From assembly GCF_030506255.1 (NCBI RefSeq), contig NZ_CP113431.1, forward strand, positions 744,001 to 808,000: a stretch of 64,000 bases of DNA, written 5' to 3'. Within the stretch, counting starts at the first letter, position 1; each line of letters begins with the position of its first letter. This stretch comes from Nocardioides sp. Arc9.136 (lineage in GTDB: Bacteria > Actinomycetota > Actinomycetes > Propionibacteriales > Nocardioidaceae). Positions 31,092-38,283 of the stretch are shown here, one piece after another. The translations under genes were made by a program, and so were the position numbers. A model generated the notes under the pieces. It saw only the letters and a list, made by a program, of their open reading frames with translations. It had not been told where the DNA came from and did not search any database.

Positions 31092-33712
31092 CGCCGCAGC
31101 CGCTCGCGCCGGTCGGCTCGATCAAGGTCAAGCTCGGCCTGCTGGTCGCGGCCAGCGTGCTGGTCGCGGCGACGGTCGCCACGCTGGGCCGGGCCGCGGG
31201 CGTGCCGGCCTGGCTGGGCATCCCGGTCACCGTCGCCCTCGCGCTCGCGGTGACCCAGCTGCTCGCGGTCGGCATGACCTCGCCGCTGCGGCAGATGACG
31301 GCGGCCGCGCGGCGGATGGCGACCGGCGACCACGCCGTGCGGGTGGCGGAGACCTCGCGCGACGAGGTGGGCGAGCTGGCGCGGGCGTTCAACACGATGG
31401 CCCGCGAGCTCGCCAGCGTCGACCGGCAGCGCCGGGAGCTCGTGGCGAACGTCAGCCACGAGCTGCGGACGCCGCTGACCGGCCTGCGGGCGGTGCTGGA
31501 GAACCTCGTCGACGGCGTCGGTCCCGCCGATCCCGCGGCGCTCCAGGCGGCGCTGGACCAGGCCGAGCGCACCAGCGGCCTGGTCGAGGACCTCCTCGAC
31601 CTCGCCCGGGTGGACGCCGGCCGCGCCCCGCTCACCCCCCAGCCGGTCCGGCTCGCAGGGCTGTTGGCCGACGCCGTCGCGGAGGCGAAGGTGCTCGGCC
31701 GCCCGGTGTCGTACGACGTGCGCGTCGAGCCGGCGGACCTGGTCGTCGCCGCCGACCCGGCGCGGTTGCGCCAGCTCGTGGCGAACCTGCTCGACAACGC
31801 CTCGCGTCACAGTCCCGCGGGGGCGAAGGTGCGGGTGAGCGGCGTGCAGGCGGGGGAGCGCTACCTGCTGGAGGTCGCCGACGAGGGACCGGGCGTGCCG
31901 ACGACGGACCGCGAGCGGGTCTTCGAGCGGTTCGGCACCCTCGGTGGTGCCGGCGACGGCACCGGCGGCACGGGCCTCGGGCTCGCGATCGCCCGGTGGG
32001 TGAGCGACCTGCACGGCGGGACGATCGGGTTCGTCGACCCCGAGGCGGACAGGAGCGGCGCCCGGGTGCGGGTCGACCTGCCGCTGGCGCCGCGGGAGCG
32101 GGTGACCGTCACGGCTCCCTCCTCCCCGGCGCCGGGTGGCGAGCCCCCCGAGCAGCCGGCCGAGGAGCCGGCCGAGGAGCCGGCCGAGGAGCCGGCCGAG
32201 GGGCCGGACCCGGCTGACCGACCGGTGGCCCCGCCCGGCCTGCTCGACGAGCTCTTCGCGGGGTTCTGGCCGGCCCGCGCCGTGCCGCCGCGGGTCGGGC
32301 TGCTCGCCGGCGCGGTCGCCACCGGTGTGCTGGCGGCGGCGCTGCTGCCCGACCGCGGCTTGGGCCTCGGGACGTTCCTCGTGCTGCTCGCCGCCGGCGG
32401 GGTGCTGGTGGCCGCGAGCCCGCACCGCCGCGAGCCCTGGACGGCGGCCTGCGCCGCGCTGTCCCTCCTGCTGGCCGCGACCGCGCTGCTGCGCGACGCG
32501 GAGTGGCTCGTCGTGCTCTGCCTGCTCGCCGGGGTGGCCACGGCGCTGTGCGGGGCCACGCGGGCCCGCACCGCGGCCGGGATCGTGCTCTCGGGCCTGG
32601 CCTGGCCGCTGGCCGGCCTGCGCGGGCTGCCCTGGCTGGGCCGCACGGTCGGGACCCTCACCGGGCTCGGCCGGGGCGCCGCCGTGCTGCGCACCGTCGT
32701 GTGGTCGGTGCTCGGCCTGGTGGTGTTCGGCGCGCTGCTCGTCTCCGCCGACGCCCTGCTCGCGCGGTGGGCCGACGCGGTGGTGCCCGACCTGACCTCC
32801 GACCTGCTGGTGGCGCGGGTCTTCCTCACGGTGGCGGTCGGCGGCGTCGTGCTGGCCGCGGCGTACCTCGCCCTCGACCCCCCGCGTGTCGACCGCACCG
32901 AGCGCGGCCCGCGCCCGGTCGCGCGCCGGTTCGAGTGGCTGGCTCCGGTCCTGGTCGTCATCGGCGTCTTCGCGGTGTTCCTCGCCGCGCAGGCGACCGT
33001 CGTCCTCGCCGGGCACGACCACCTGCGGCGGACGACGGGGCTGACCTACGCGGAGTACGTCCACCAGGGGTTCGGCCAGCTGACCGTCGCCACCGCGCTC
33101 ACCCTCCTGGTGGTGTGGGCCGCCGCCCGGAAGGCGCCCCGGGCGACCCCCGCCGACCGGGCGTGGCTGCGCGGGGCCCTCGGCCTGCTCTGCCTGGAGA
33201 CCCTGGTCGTGGTCGCCTCCGCGCTGTACCGGATGCACCTCTACCAGGAGGCCTACGGCTTCACCCGCCTGCGCCTGCTCGTCGACGTCGTCGAGGGCTG
33301 GCTGGGGCTGCTCGTGCTCGCGGTGCTCCTCGCCTGCCTGGTCGGCCGGCGGACGACCTGGTTCCCGCGGTTCGCGCTCGTCAGCGGCGTCGTCGCGCTG
33401 CTCGGCCTGGCCGCGGTCAACCCCGACGCCTGGGTGGCCGAGCACAACCTCGAGCGGTACGCCGACACCGGCCGCCTCGACCCGGCCTACCTGCAGGGGC
33501 TCTCCGACGACGCGGTGCCCGCGCTGGTCGACCGCTCCGCGGACCTGCCCGACGACCTGCGCGCGGGCGTGCTGGCCGGCCGCGAGCGGACCGGGCAGGA
33601 CGGCGACGTGTGGGAGTGGAACCTCGGGCGGTCGCGCGCGGACGACGCGCTGGCCGGCGCGACCCTCACCGAGCCGGCCGCGGGGTGCGCGTCCCGGACG
33701 ACGGTGGACTAG
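31088..33712 (+). CDS. sensor histidine kinase fused to DUF4153/DUF4173-like multi-TM domain
   Basis: 874 residues from GTG 31088. Two N-terminal TM helices are separated by only about ten residues (GRAAGVPAWLG), followed by HAMP, HisKA with His124 in NVSHELRTPLTG, and HATPase with LLDNASRHS, VADEGPGVP and GTGLGLAIARW. This normal kinase ends near residue 345. A repeated linker (PAEEPAEEPAEEPAE) joins it to some 500 residues with about ten TM helices carrying the YAEYVHQGFGQLTVATALTL pattern of the DUF4153/4173 family. In relatives the two parts are usually separate genes, so this is a fusion. The short sensor loop suggests sensing within the membrane. Confidence 0.88.
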   Translation: MTPQPLAPVGSIKVKLGLLVAASVLVAATVATLGRAAGVPAWLGIPVTVALALAVTQLLAVGMTSPLRQMTAAARRMATGDHAVRVAETSRDEVGELARAFNTMARELASVDRQRRELVANVSHELRTPLTGLRAVLENLVDGVGPADPAALQAALDQAERTSGLVEDLLDLARVDAGRAPLTPQPVRLAGLLADAVAEAKVLGRPVSYDVRVEPADLVVAADPARLRQLVANLLDNASRHSPAGAKVRVSGVQAGERYLLEVADEGPGVPTTDRERVFERFGTLGGAGDGTGGTGLGLAIARWVSDLHGGTIGFVDPEADRSGARVRVDLPLAPRERVTVTAPSSPAPGGEPPEQPAEEPAEEPAEEPAEGPDPADRPVAPPGLLDELFAGFWPARAVPPRVGLLAGAVATGVLAAALLPDRGLGLGTFLVLLAAGGVLVAASPHRREPWTAACAALSLLLAATALLRDAEWLVVLCLLAGVATALCGATRARTAAGIVLSGLAWPLAGLRGLPWLGRTVGTLTGLGRGAAVLRTVVWSVLGLVVFGALLVSADALLARWADAVVPDLTSDLLVARVFLTVAVGGVVLAAAYLALDPPRVDRTERGPRPVARRFEWLAPVLVVIGVFAVFLAAQATVVLAGHDHLRRTTGLTYAEYVHQGFGQLTVATALTLLVVWAAARKAPRATPADRAWLRGALGLLCLETLVVVASALYRMHLYQEAYGFTRLRLLVDVVEGWLGLLVLAVLLACLVGRRTTWFPRFALVSGVVALLGLAAVNPDAWVAEHNLERYADTGRLDPAYLQGLSDDAVPALVDRSADLPDDLRAGVLAGRERTGQDGDVWEWNLGRSRADDALAGATLTEPAAGCASRTTVD
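32155..32201 (+). repeat. 12-bp tandem repeat in the kinase linker
   Basis: Nearly four copies of GCCGGCCGAGGA encode the PAEE linker repeats at the junction of the kinase and membrane halves. Confidence 0.9.
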
Positions 33713-33713
33713 C

Positions 33714-33739
33714 GGGCCGGCCCGGCTGAGGGCCGGCCC
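33714..33739. terminator. bidirectional terminator
   Basis: GGGCCGGCCC (33714-33723) pairs with a second GGGCCGGCCC (33730-33739), a perfect self-complementary 10-bp stem with a 6-nt loop, between the kinase stop and the convergent ChaB-like gene. Confidence 0.75.
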
Positions 33740-33748
33740 AGGACCGGC

Positions 33749-34153
33749 TCAGGACCGGCTCTTGCGGGTCTCCTTGCGGTTCGCCTTCTTGATCGCCTCG
33801 ACCAGCTCGTCCTTCTTCATCGTCGAGCGGCCGGAGATGTCGAGCTTCTTCGCGAGGTCCATCAGGTGCTTCTTGCTGGCGTTGGCGTCGACGCCCTCGG
33901 CGGTCCCCCCGCCCTCGCGCGCGGAGCCGCCGGACTTGCTCGCCTGCTTGTCGGACGGGCCCTTCCCGTCCTTGGCCTCCCAGTGGTCGCCGACCTTCTC
34001 GAAGGAGTGCTTGAGCGCGGCGAACGCGGTGCGGTGCGCGCGCTCGCCCTCGCCGTACTCGTCGACAGCGCTGTCGTGGGCCTTGGACCAGGTGCGCTGG
34101 GCCTTCTTCGGCGAGCGCTGGATGGTCGAGGGCAGCTCTTCCTTGGCGGGCAT
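33749..34153 (-). CDS. ChaB family protein with C-terminal Rho_N/SAP-like domain
   Basis: 134 residues. The N-terminal half (LPSTIQRSPKKAQRTWSKAH ... AFAALKHSFEKVGDHW) matches ChaB (PF06150). A Lys/Gly/Ser linker leads to KKHLMDLAKKLDISGRSTMK, which matches the small helical Rho_N/SAP-like nucleic-acid-binding fold. The combination is common in actinobacteria; function is unknown, with DNA or RNA binding likely. AGGAGG lies 7 nt before ATG 34153. Confidence 0.85.
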   Translation of the reverse strand: MPAKEELPSTIQRSPKKAQRTWSKAHDSAVDEYGEGERAHRTAFAALKHSFEKVGDHWEAKDGKGPSDKQASKSGGSAREGGGTAEGVDANASKKHLMDLAKKLDISGRSTMKKDELVEAIKKANRKETRKSRS

Positions 34154-34242
34154 CGTGGCCTCCTGGACGCATCGGACGGTGGTGTGCGGTCCTGGTACCC
34201 ACCGGTAGGCACGCCGATCCCGCACGCGGGGTGACCGCGCGC

Positions 34243-34445
34243 TACAGTGGACGGGCCGGTCCGCGACGTACCTCCGCCGTCGTCGCAGGACCGGAGCCGC
34301 GGCCACCGACCGGTGGTCGCCAGATCCACACCGCGTGCGGACGTCTGCCTCGCCAGTCGTCGCCTCGCCCCCGCAGCAGCGGCCGGCAGCGCGTGCGGTG
34401 TCGGTGTCCCGCCGTGCTTGTGCACGGCACCGGGAGGAGAAGGCT
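34243..34445 (+). promoter_or_regulatory. promoter and long leader of the SNF2 helicase operon
   Basis: TACAGT at 34243-34248 is a likely -10 box, implying a leader of about 190 nt to the TTG start at 34446. The leader includes a CCACC/GGTGG hairpin and ends in GGGAGGAGAAGG, a strong ribosome site. No gene is seen in 34154-34445. Confidence 0.4.
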
Positions 34446-36587
34446 TTGGCTCGAGGAGGCCAGCGCCGGACCGGCGCGCCCCGCAACGCCCCGCGCCGCC
34501 GCGCACGGGAGCTCGACAACGAGGGACTAATCCCGGTCCTCGCCCGCGCCGTGCGCGAGGTCGAGGCCAGTGCCCAGCGCGGCACGGTCAGCCCGTCGGC
34601 GCGCACGAAGTTCCAGGTCGTCGCCCTGCTCGCCCGCGAGGAGCGCTCGCGCGTCAAGGCCGACACCGAGCAGACCGAGGCCCAGAAGGCCGAGCAGCTC
34701 AAGCGGCTCGACGGCATCGGCACGATCCTGGCCAAGACCACCGCCCGCGACACCTCGCTGCTCTCGCTGCTGGCCGAGGACGCGCAGGTCTCCGACTCCG
34801 CCCACGAGCTGAAGCTGCGGATGCTCCGCGCCGCCGGGATGGAGCCGGACCCCGAGCCCGAGCCCGAGGCCGAGGAGGCGCTGGTCGGCACACCGGTCAC
34901 CGAGCGCCGCGTCGTGCCGCAGTCGGTCATCGCCCGCCAGCTCGCCAACCCGTTCCTGGCCCCCGACTTCAGCGTCGCCGAGGCCCGTGCCAGCCACCCC
35001 CGCCGGCTGGCGACCTGGGAGCTGCTCGGCCCGCTCTTCCGCTCCTTCGAGTACGGCGGCGCCGGGGCCGTGTCCTGCATGCCGCTCCCGGACCCCGAGG
35101 AGGTCAAGGTCCCGGGTGACCGCGAGCTGATGCCGCACCAGGCGCAGCTGGTGGCCGCGGCCGCGAAGGGACACCGCACCTTCCTGCTCGCCGACGAGCC
35201 CGGCCTGGGCAAGACCGCGCAGGCCCTGCTGGCCGCGCAGGCCGCCGAGGCGTTCCCGCTGCTGGTCGTCGTGCCGAACGTCGTGAAGACCAACTGGGCC
35301 CGCGAGGCCGGTCTGTGGGTGCCCAACCGCCCCGTGACCGTCATCCACGGCGACGGCGCGAACGTCGACGGCTTCGCCGACATCGTGGTCGTCAACTACG
35401 AGGTGCTCGACCGCCACGTCGGCTGGCTCGGGGACTTCGGCTTCCGCGGGATGGTCGTCGACGAGGCGCACTTCATCAAGAACAAGACCTCCCAGCGCTC
35501 CCAGCACGTGCTGCAGCTCTCCGACCGGATCCGCCAGCGCATCGGCCGGCCGCTGATGATGGCGCTGACCGGCACGCCGCTGATCAACGACATCGAGGAC
35601 TTCCGCGCGATCTGGCAGTTCCTCGGCTGGATCGACGACAAGCGCCCGCTGGGCCGGCTCATGGACGCCCTCGAGGACACCGGTCTGACCCCGGCCGACC
35701 CGCCGTTCTACCCCGCGGCGCGCCGCTGCGTCATCGACATGGGCATCGTGCGCCGCCGCAAGGTCGACGTCGCCGCCGACATCCCCGCCCGCCGGGTCGC
35801 CGACCTCCCGGTCGAGCTGGACGACGAGGCCGGCCGCTCCATCCGCGCCGCCGAGCGCGAGCTCGCGCGCCGCCTCGTGGAGCGGTACGACACCGCGCTG
35901 GCCACCCGCACGTCGGGCCAGACAGTCGAGGGCATCGACCACGAGCTGGTGCGCCGCGTCGCGACGTGGGAGCGCGAGGACACCACCGACAACACCTCGG
36001 GCGAGAACGTCTTCGGGATGATGCGCCGCATCGGCCAGGCCAAGGCCGGGCTCGCCGCCGACTACGCCGCCCAGCTCGCGCGCAACGTGGGCAAGGTGGT
36101 GTTCTTCGCCAAGCACGTCGACGTGATGGACGTCGCCGAGGACACCTTCGCCCGCCGCGGGATCCGGTACTCCTCCATCCGCGGCGACCAGACCTCCCAG
36201 GCCCGGCAGCGCAACATCGACGCGTTCGTCAACGACCCCGAGGTCGAGATCGTCGTCTGCTCGCTGACCGCGGCCGGCGTCGGGCTCAACCTGCAGGTCG
36301 CCTCCAACCTGGTGCTGGCCGAGCTGTCGTGGACCGACGCCGAGCAGACCCAGGCGATCGACCGCATCCACCGCATCGGGCAGGAGGAGCCGGTCACCGC
36401 CTGGCGGATCATCGCCGCGCAGACCCTCGACACCCGGATCGCCGAGCTCATCGACAGCAAGGCCGGCCTCGCCGCCCGCGCGCTCGACGGGTCCGACACC
36501 GAGCTGCCCAACAGCGCCGACATCCAGCTCGAGGCCCTGGTCGCGATGCTGACCGACGCGCTGGTCAAGCGCGGGGACGCCGCCTGA
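34446..36587 (+). CDS. SNF2-family DEAD/DEAH helicase-like ATPase
   Basis: 713 residues from TTG 34446 (GGGAGGAGAAGG upstream; the family start is M/LARGGQRR). A basic, partly coiled N-terminal region of about 200 residues precedes the ATPase: motif I LADEPGLGKTAQALL, motif Ia VVPNVVKTNW, motif II VVDEAHFIKN, motif III ALTGTPLINDIEDF, motif IV region VVFFAKHVDVMD, motif V SLTAAGVGLNLQVASNLVLAEL and motif VI QAIDRIHRIGQEEPV. It should translocate on double-stranded DNA; no nuclease domain is seen. The lipoprotein gene starts on its last base. Confidence 0.9.
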   Translation: MARGGQRRTGAPRNAPRRRARELDNEGLIPVLARAVREVEASAQRGTVSPSARTKFQVVALLAREERSRVKADTEQTEAQKAEQLKRLDGIGTILAKTTARDTSLLSLLAEDAQVSDSAHELKLRMLRAAGMEPDPEPEPEAEEALVGTPVTERRVVPQSVIARQLANPFLAPDFSVAEARASHPRRLATWELLGPLFRSFEYGGAGAVSCMPLPDPEEVKVPGDRELMPHQAQLVAAAAKGHRTFLLADEPGLGKTAQALLAAQAAEAFPLLVVVPNVVKTNWAREAGLWVPNRPVTVIHGDGANVDGFADIVVVNYEVLDRHVGWLGDFGFRGMVVDEAHFIKNKTSQRSQHVLQLSDRIRQRIGRPLMMALTGTPLINDIEDFRAIWQFLGWIDDKRPLGRLMDALEDTGLTPADPPFYPAARRCVIDMGIVRRRKVDVAADIPARRVADLPVELDDEAGRSIRAAERELARRLVERYDTALATRTSGQTVEGIDHELVRRVATWEREDTTDNTSGENVFGMMRRIGQAKAGLAADYAAQLARNVGKVVFFAKHVDVMDVAEDTFARRGIRYSSIRGDQTSQARQRNIDAFVNDPEVEIVVCSLTAAGVGLNLQVASNLVLAELSWTDAEQTQAIDRIHRIGQEEPVTAWRIIAAQTLDTRIAELIDSKAGLAARALDGSDTELPNSADIQLEALVAMLTDALVKRGDAA

Positions 36588-37078
36588 TGCGGACCGGCCG
36601 GCGGCGTCGTACGACGGGCGCGGGCGCCGTGGCGGTGCTCGCGGCGCTGGCCCTGGCCGGCTGCTCCTCCGAGCCCGAGCCGCTGCCGGTCGGGCCGGAC
36701 GGGTCGGGCGCCTACCGGTCGGCCGAGCGGATCACCGCGACGCTGCCGACGCCCGACGGCGACGGACCCGCGCTCGGCCGCGCCGAGATCGCGCCGTCCG
36801 GCGACGGCGTGCGGCTCGAGGTGCGGGTCAAGGAGGCCGACACCGGCACCTGGACCGTCGCGCTGCTGCCGGGCACGACCTGCGACGAGCAGGCGGAGGC
36901 CGGCCAGGACGAGCAGGGCGCCGGCCTGCCCGACCTCCCCGACCTCGAGGTGGGGGAGACCGGCTCGGGCCTGCTGGACGCCGAGCTGGACCTGACCATG
37001 GCGGACCTCGAGGACGGCGCAGCCCTGGTCGTCGACGGGCCCGGGGGCACCAGCTGCGGGAACCTCGCGGACTACTGA
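36587..37078 (+). CDS. small lipoprotein
   Basis: 163 residues. The basic N-terminus RTGRRRRTTGAG, hydrophobic core and lipobox LALAGC with Cys near residue 26 predict a lipoprotein on the outer face of the membrane. The mature part is acidic and strand-rich, with a Cys pair (TTCDEQ, TSCGN) that could form a disulfide. Function unknown. ATG 36587 shares its A with the helicase stop (TGATG), so the two are cotranslated, although one is cytosolic and the other exported. Confidence 0.78.
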   Translation: MRTGRRRRTTGAGAVAVLAALALAGCSSEPEPLPVGPDGSGAYRSAERITATLPTPDGDGPALGRAEIAPSGDGVRLEVRVKEADTGTWTVALLPGTTCDEQAEAGQDEQGAGLPDLPDLEVGETGSGLLDAELDLTMADLEDGAALVVDGPGGTSCGNLADY

Positions 37079-37119
37079 TCCGCCGGTGCGCAGCGGTGCC
37101 GGCGGGTACCGGACCGGGC

Positions 37120-37254
37120 ATGACCACCGAACCGCTGACCCCCGAGCCCCTGACCGACCCCGATCCCGACATCGTGCCGAGCACCGACCCGGCCACCTCG
37201 CCGATCCCCACGCCCGACACCCCGCCGACGGAGCCGTCCCCCGCGGGTGCCTGA
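37120..37254 (+). CDS. small Pro/Thr/Asp-rich protein, 44 aa
   Basis: MTTEPLTPEPLTDPDPDIVP is followed by more Pro/Thr/Asp/Ser sequence ending TEPSPAGA. It has no Lys, Arg or Cys and is certain to be disordered and acidic. Codons end in G or C apart from a few. A terminator-like hairpin follows immediately. In composition it resembles the acidic small proteins at 51803-53481. No clear ribosome site precedes ATG 37120; GGTACCGG is a weak -10-like sequence. Confidence 0.45.
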   Translation: MTTEPLTPEPLTDPDPDIVPSTDPATSPIPTPDTPPTEPSPAGA

Positions 37255-37256
37255 CC

Positions 37257-37275
37257 GCCCGCCGCCGCGGCGGGC
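37257..37275 (+). terminator. GC-rich hairpin
   Basis: GCCCGCCG (37257-37264) pairs with CGGCGGGC (37268-37275) around a 3-nt loop, directly after the stop at 37254. Confidence 0.5.
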
Positions 37276-37296
37276 TTGACCTGGGACGATGCGGGC

Positions 37297-37932
37297 GTGA
37301 ACGCGCCCGTCGACCCCTCCCCGCCCCTCGCGCGGGTGCTGCTGGGGCTGCTGGTCCTGGCGGTGACCCTGGTGCTGCTCGGCGCCCCGGTGTGGGCGTT
37401 CATGCACGGCTCGGCCTCCGGGTGGACCGACGAGCGCACGGTCCTCGCCCGGGTCGCCGCCGGTGCCGAGTGCCGCACCGGGCCGCCGCCGGGGGACCCA
37501 CGCACCTGCGACGCGACGTGGCGGGACGGCGACGCGGTCGTCGAGGGCGAGGTGAGCGACCGGTACGGCGGGCCGGAGCCGCGCGCCGGCGAGGACGTCG
37601 AGGCCCGCGTCGTGGGCGACGGCCTGGCCTTCACCGGCTACCAGGGAGCGCTGCTCGGCTGGGGCCTCGCCGCGCCGTACCTCGCGGTCGGCGGGCTGGC
37701 GCTCGGCGCGCTGGCGGTGGCCGGACTGGTGCGGATCGACCCGCGCTGGGCCGCCCCCGGTGGGAGCCGGCCGGGGCGGCCCCCGGCCGAGACGGTCAGA
37801 ACAGCCCGCGCGACCCCAGGAACCGGTCGACGGAGATCCGCAGCGCCACCCGCTCGGCGTTCTCGCGCGGCTGGCGGTAGCGGCCGGCATACCGCTCGAC
37901 GGCGCGCGCCACGTCGCCGGCGTCGGAGGTGA
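37297..37932 (+). CDS. two-TM membrane protein with an abnormal Arg-rich tail
   Basis: From GTG 37297 (GACGAT box 6 nt upstream) the product has a TM helix (LLGLLVLAVTLVLLGAPVWAF), an exposed loop with two Cys (ECRTG, RTCDA) and a second TM helix (LAVGGLALGALAVAGLV). Up to about residue 166 codon use is native. The last roughly 46 residues are antisense to the convergent flavin gene, Arg-rich (ARRRAPRRRRRR) and about half of their codons end in A or T. The native stop has probably been lost, leaving read-through into the neighbour. Function unknown. Confidence 0.65.
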   Translation: MNAPVDPSPPLARVLLGLLVLAVTLVLLGAPVWAFMHGSASGWTDERTVLARVAAGAECRTGPPPGDPRTCDATWRDGDAVVEGEVSDRYGGPEPRAGEDVEARVVGDGLAFTGYQGALLGWGLAAPYLAVGGLALGALAVAGLVRIDPRWAAPGGSRPGRPPAETVRTARATPGTGRRRSAAPPARRSRAAGGSGRHTARRRAPRRRRRR

Positions 37933-38206
37933 CCACGGCCGTCCCCTCGAGCGTCGACCAGCGGGCCCCGTCGACCTGGCACACCGCGACCGGACCGGGG
38001 GCGGCGAGCAGGTTGCGCACCTTGCGGGAGGTGCGCGAGGAGATCACCCAGGCGCACTGCTGCTCCGGGTCCAGCGCGCAGCCGACCGGGACGACGTGCG
38101 GGCGGCCGTCGGGCCGCAGCGTGGTGAGCGTGCACAGGTGCCGCTCGGTCCACATCTGTGCGAGCGGGGCGGGCAGGGACGACCAACCGGGCCGGAAGGA
38201 GCTCAC
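37796..38206 (-). CDS. pyridoxamine 5'-phosphate oxidase family (PPOX class, F420/FMN-dependent) protein
   Basis: 136 residues from GTG 38206. MWTERHLCTLTTLRPDGRPHVVPV is the split-barrel start and SSRTSRKVRNLLAAPGPVAVCQV, RWSTLEGTAVV and AVERYAGRYRQPRENAERVALRI follow the order of actinobacterial PPOX-class TIGR03618-like proteins, many of which use F420. It likely reduces an unknown substrate. TAGCGT lies 8 nt upstream of the start. Its 3' end overlaps the membrane gene at 37297 by 137 bp. Confidence 0.85.
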   Translation of the reverse strand: MSSFRPGWSSLPAPLAQMWTERHLCTLTTLRPDGRPHVVPVGCALDPEQQCAWVISSRTSRKVRNLLAAPGPVAVCQVDGARWSTLEGTAVVTSDAGDVARAVERYAGRYRQPRENAERVALRISVDRFLGSRGLF

Positions 38207-38283
38207 GGACGGTGACGCTACCCGCCGGCGGGCGGGCACCCGTCCGGCCGGACCCAGCGCTGGACCCAGCGCTCGATCCGGCG

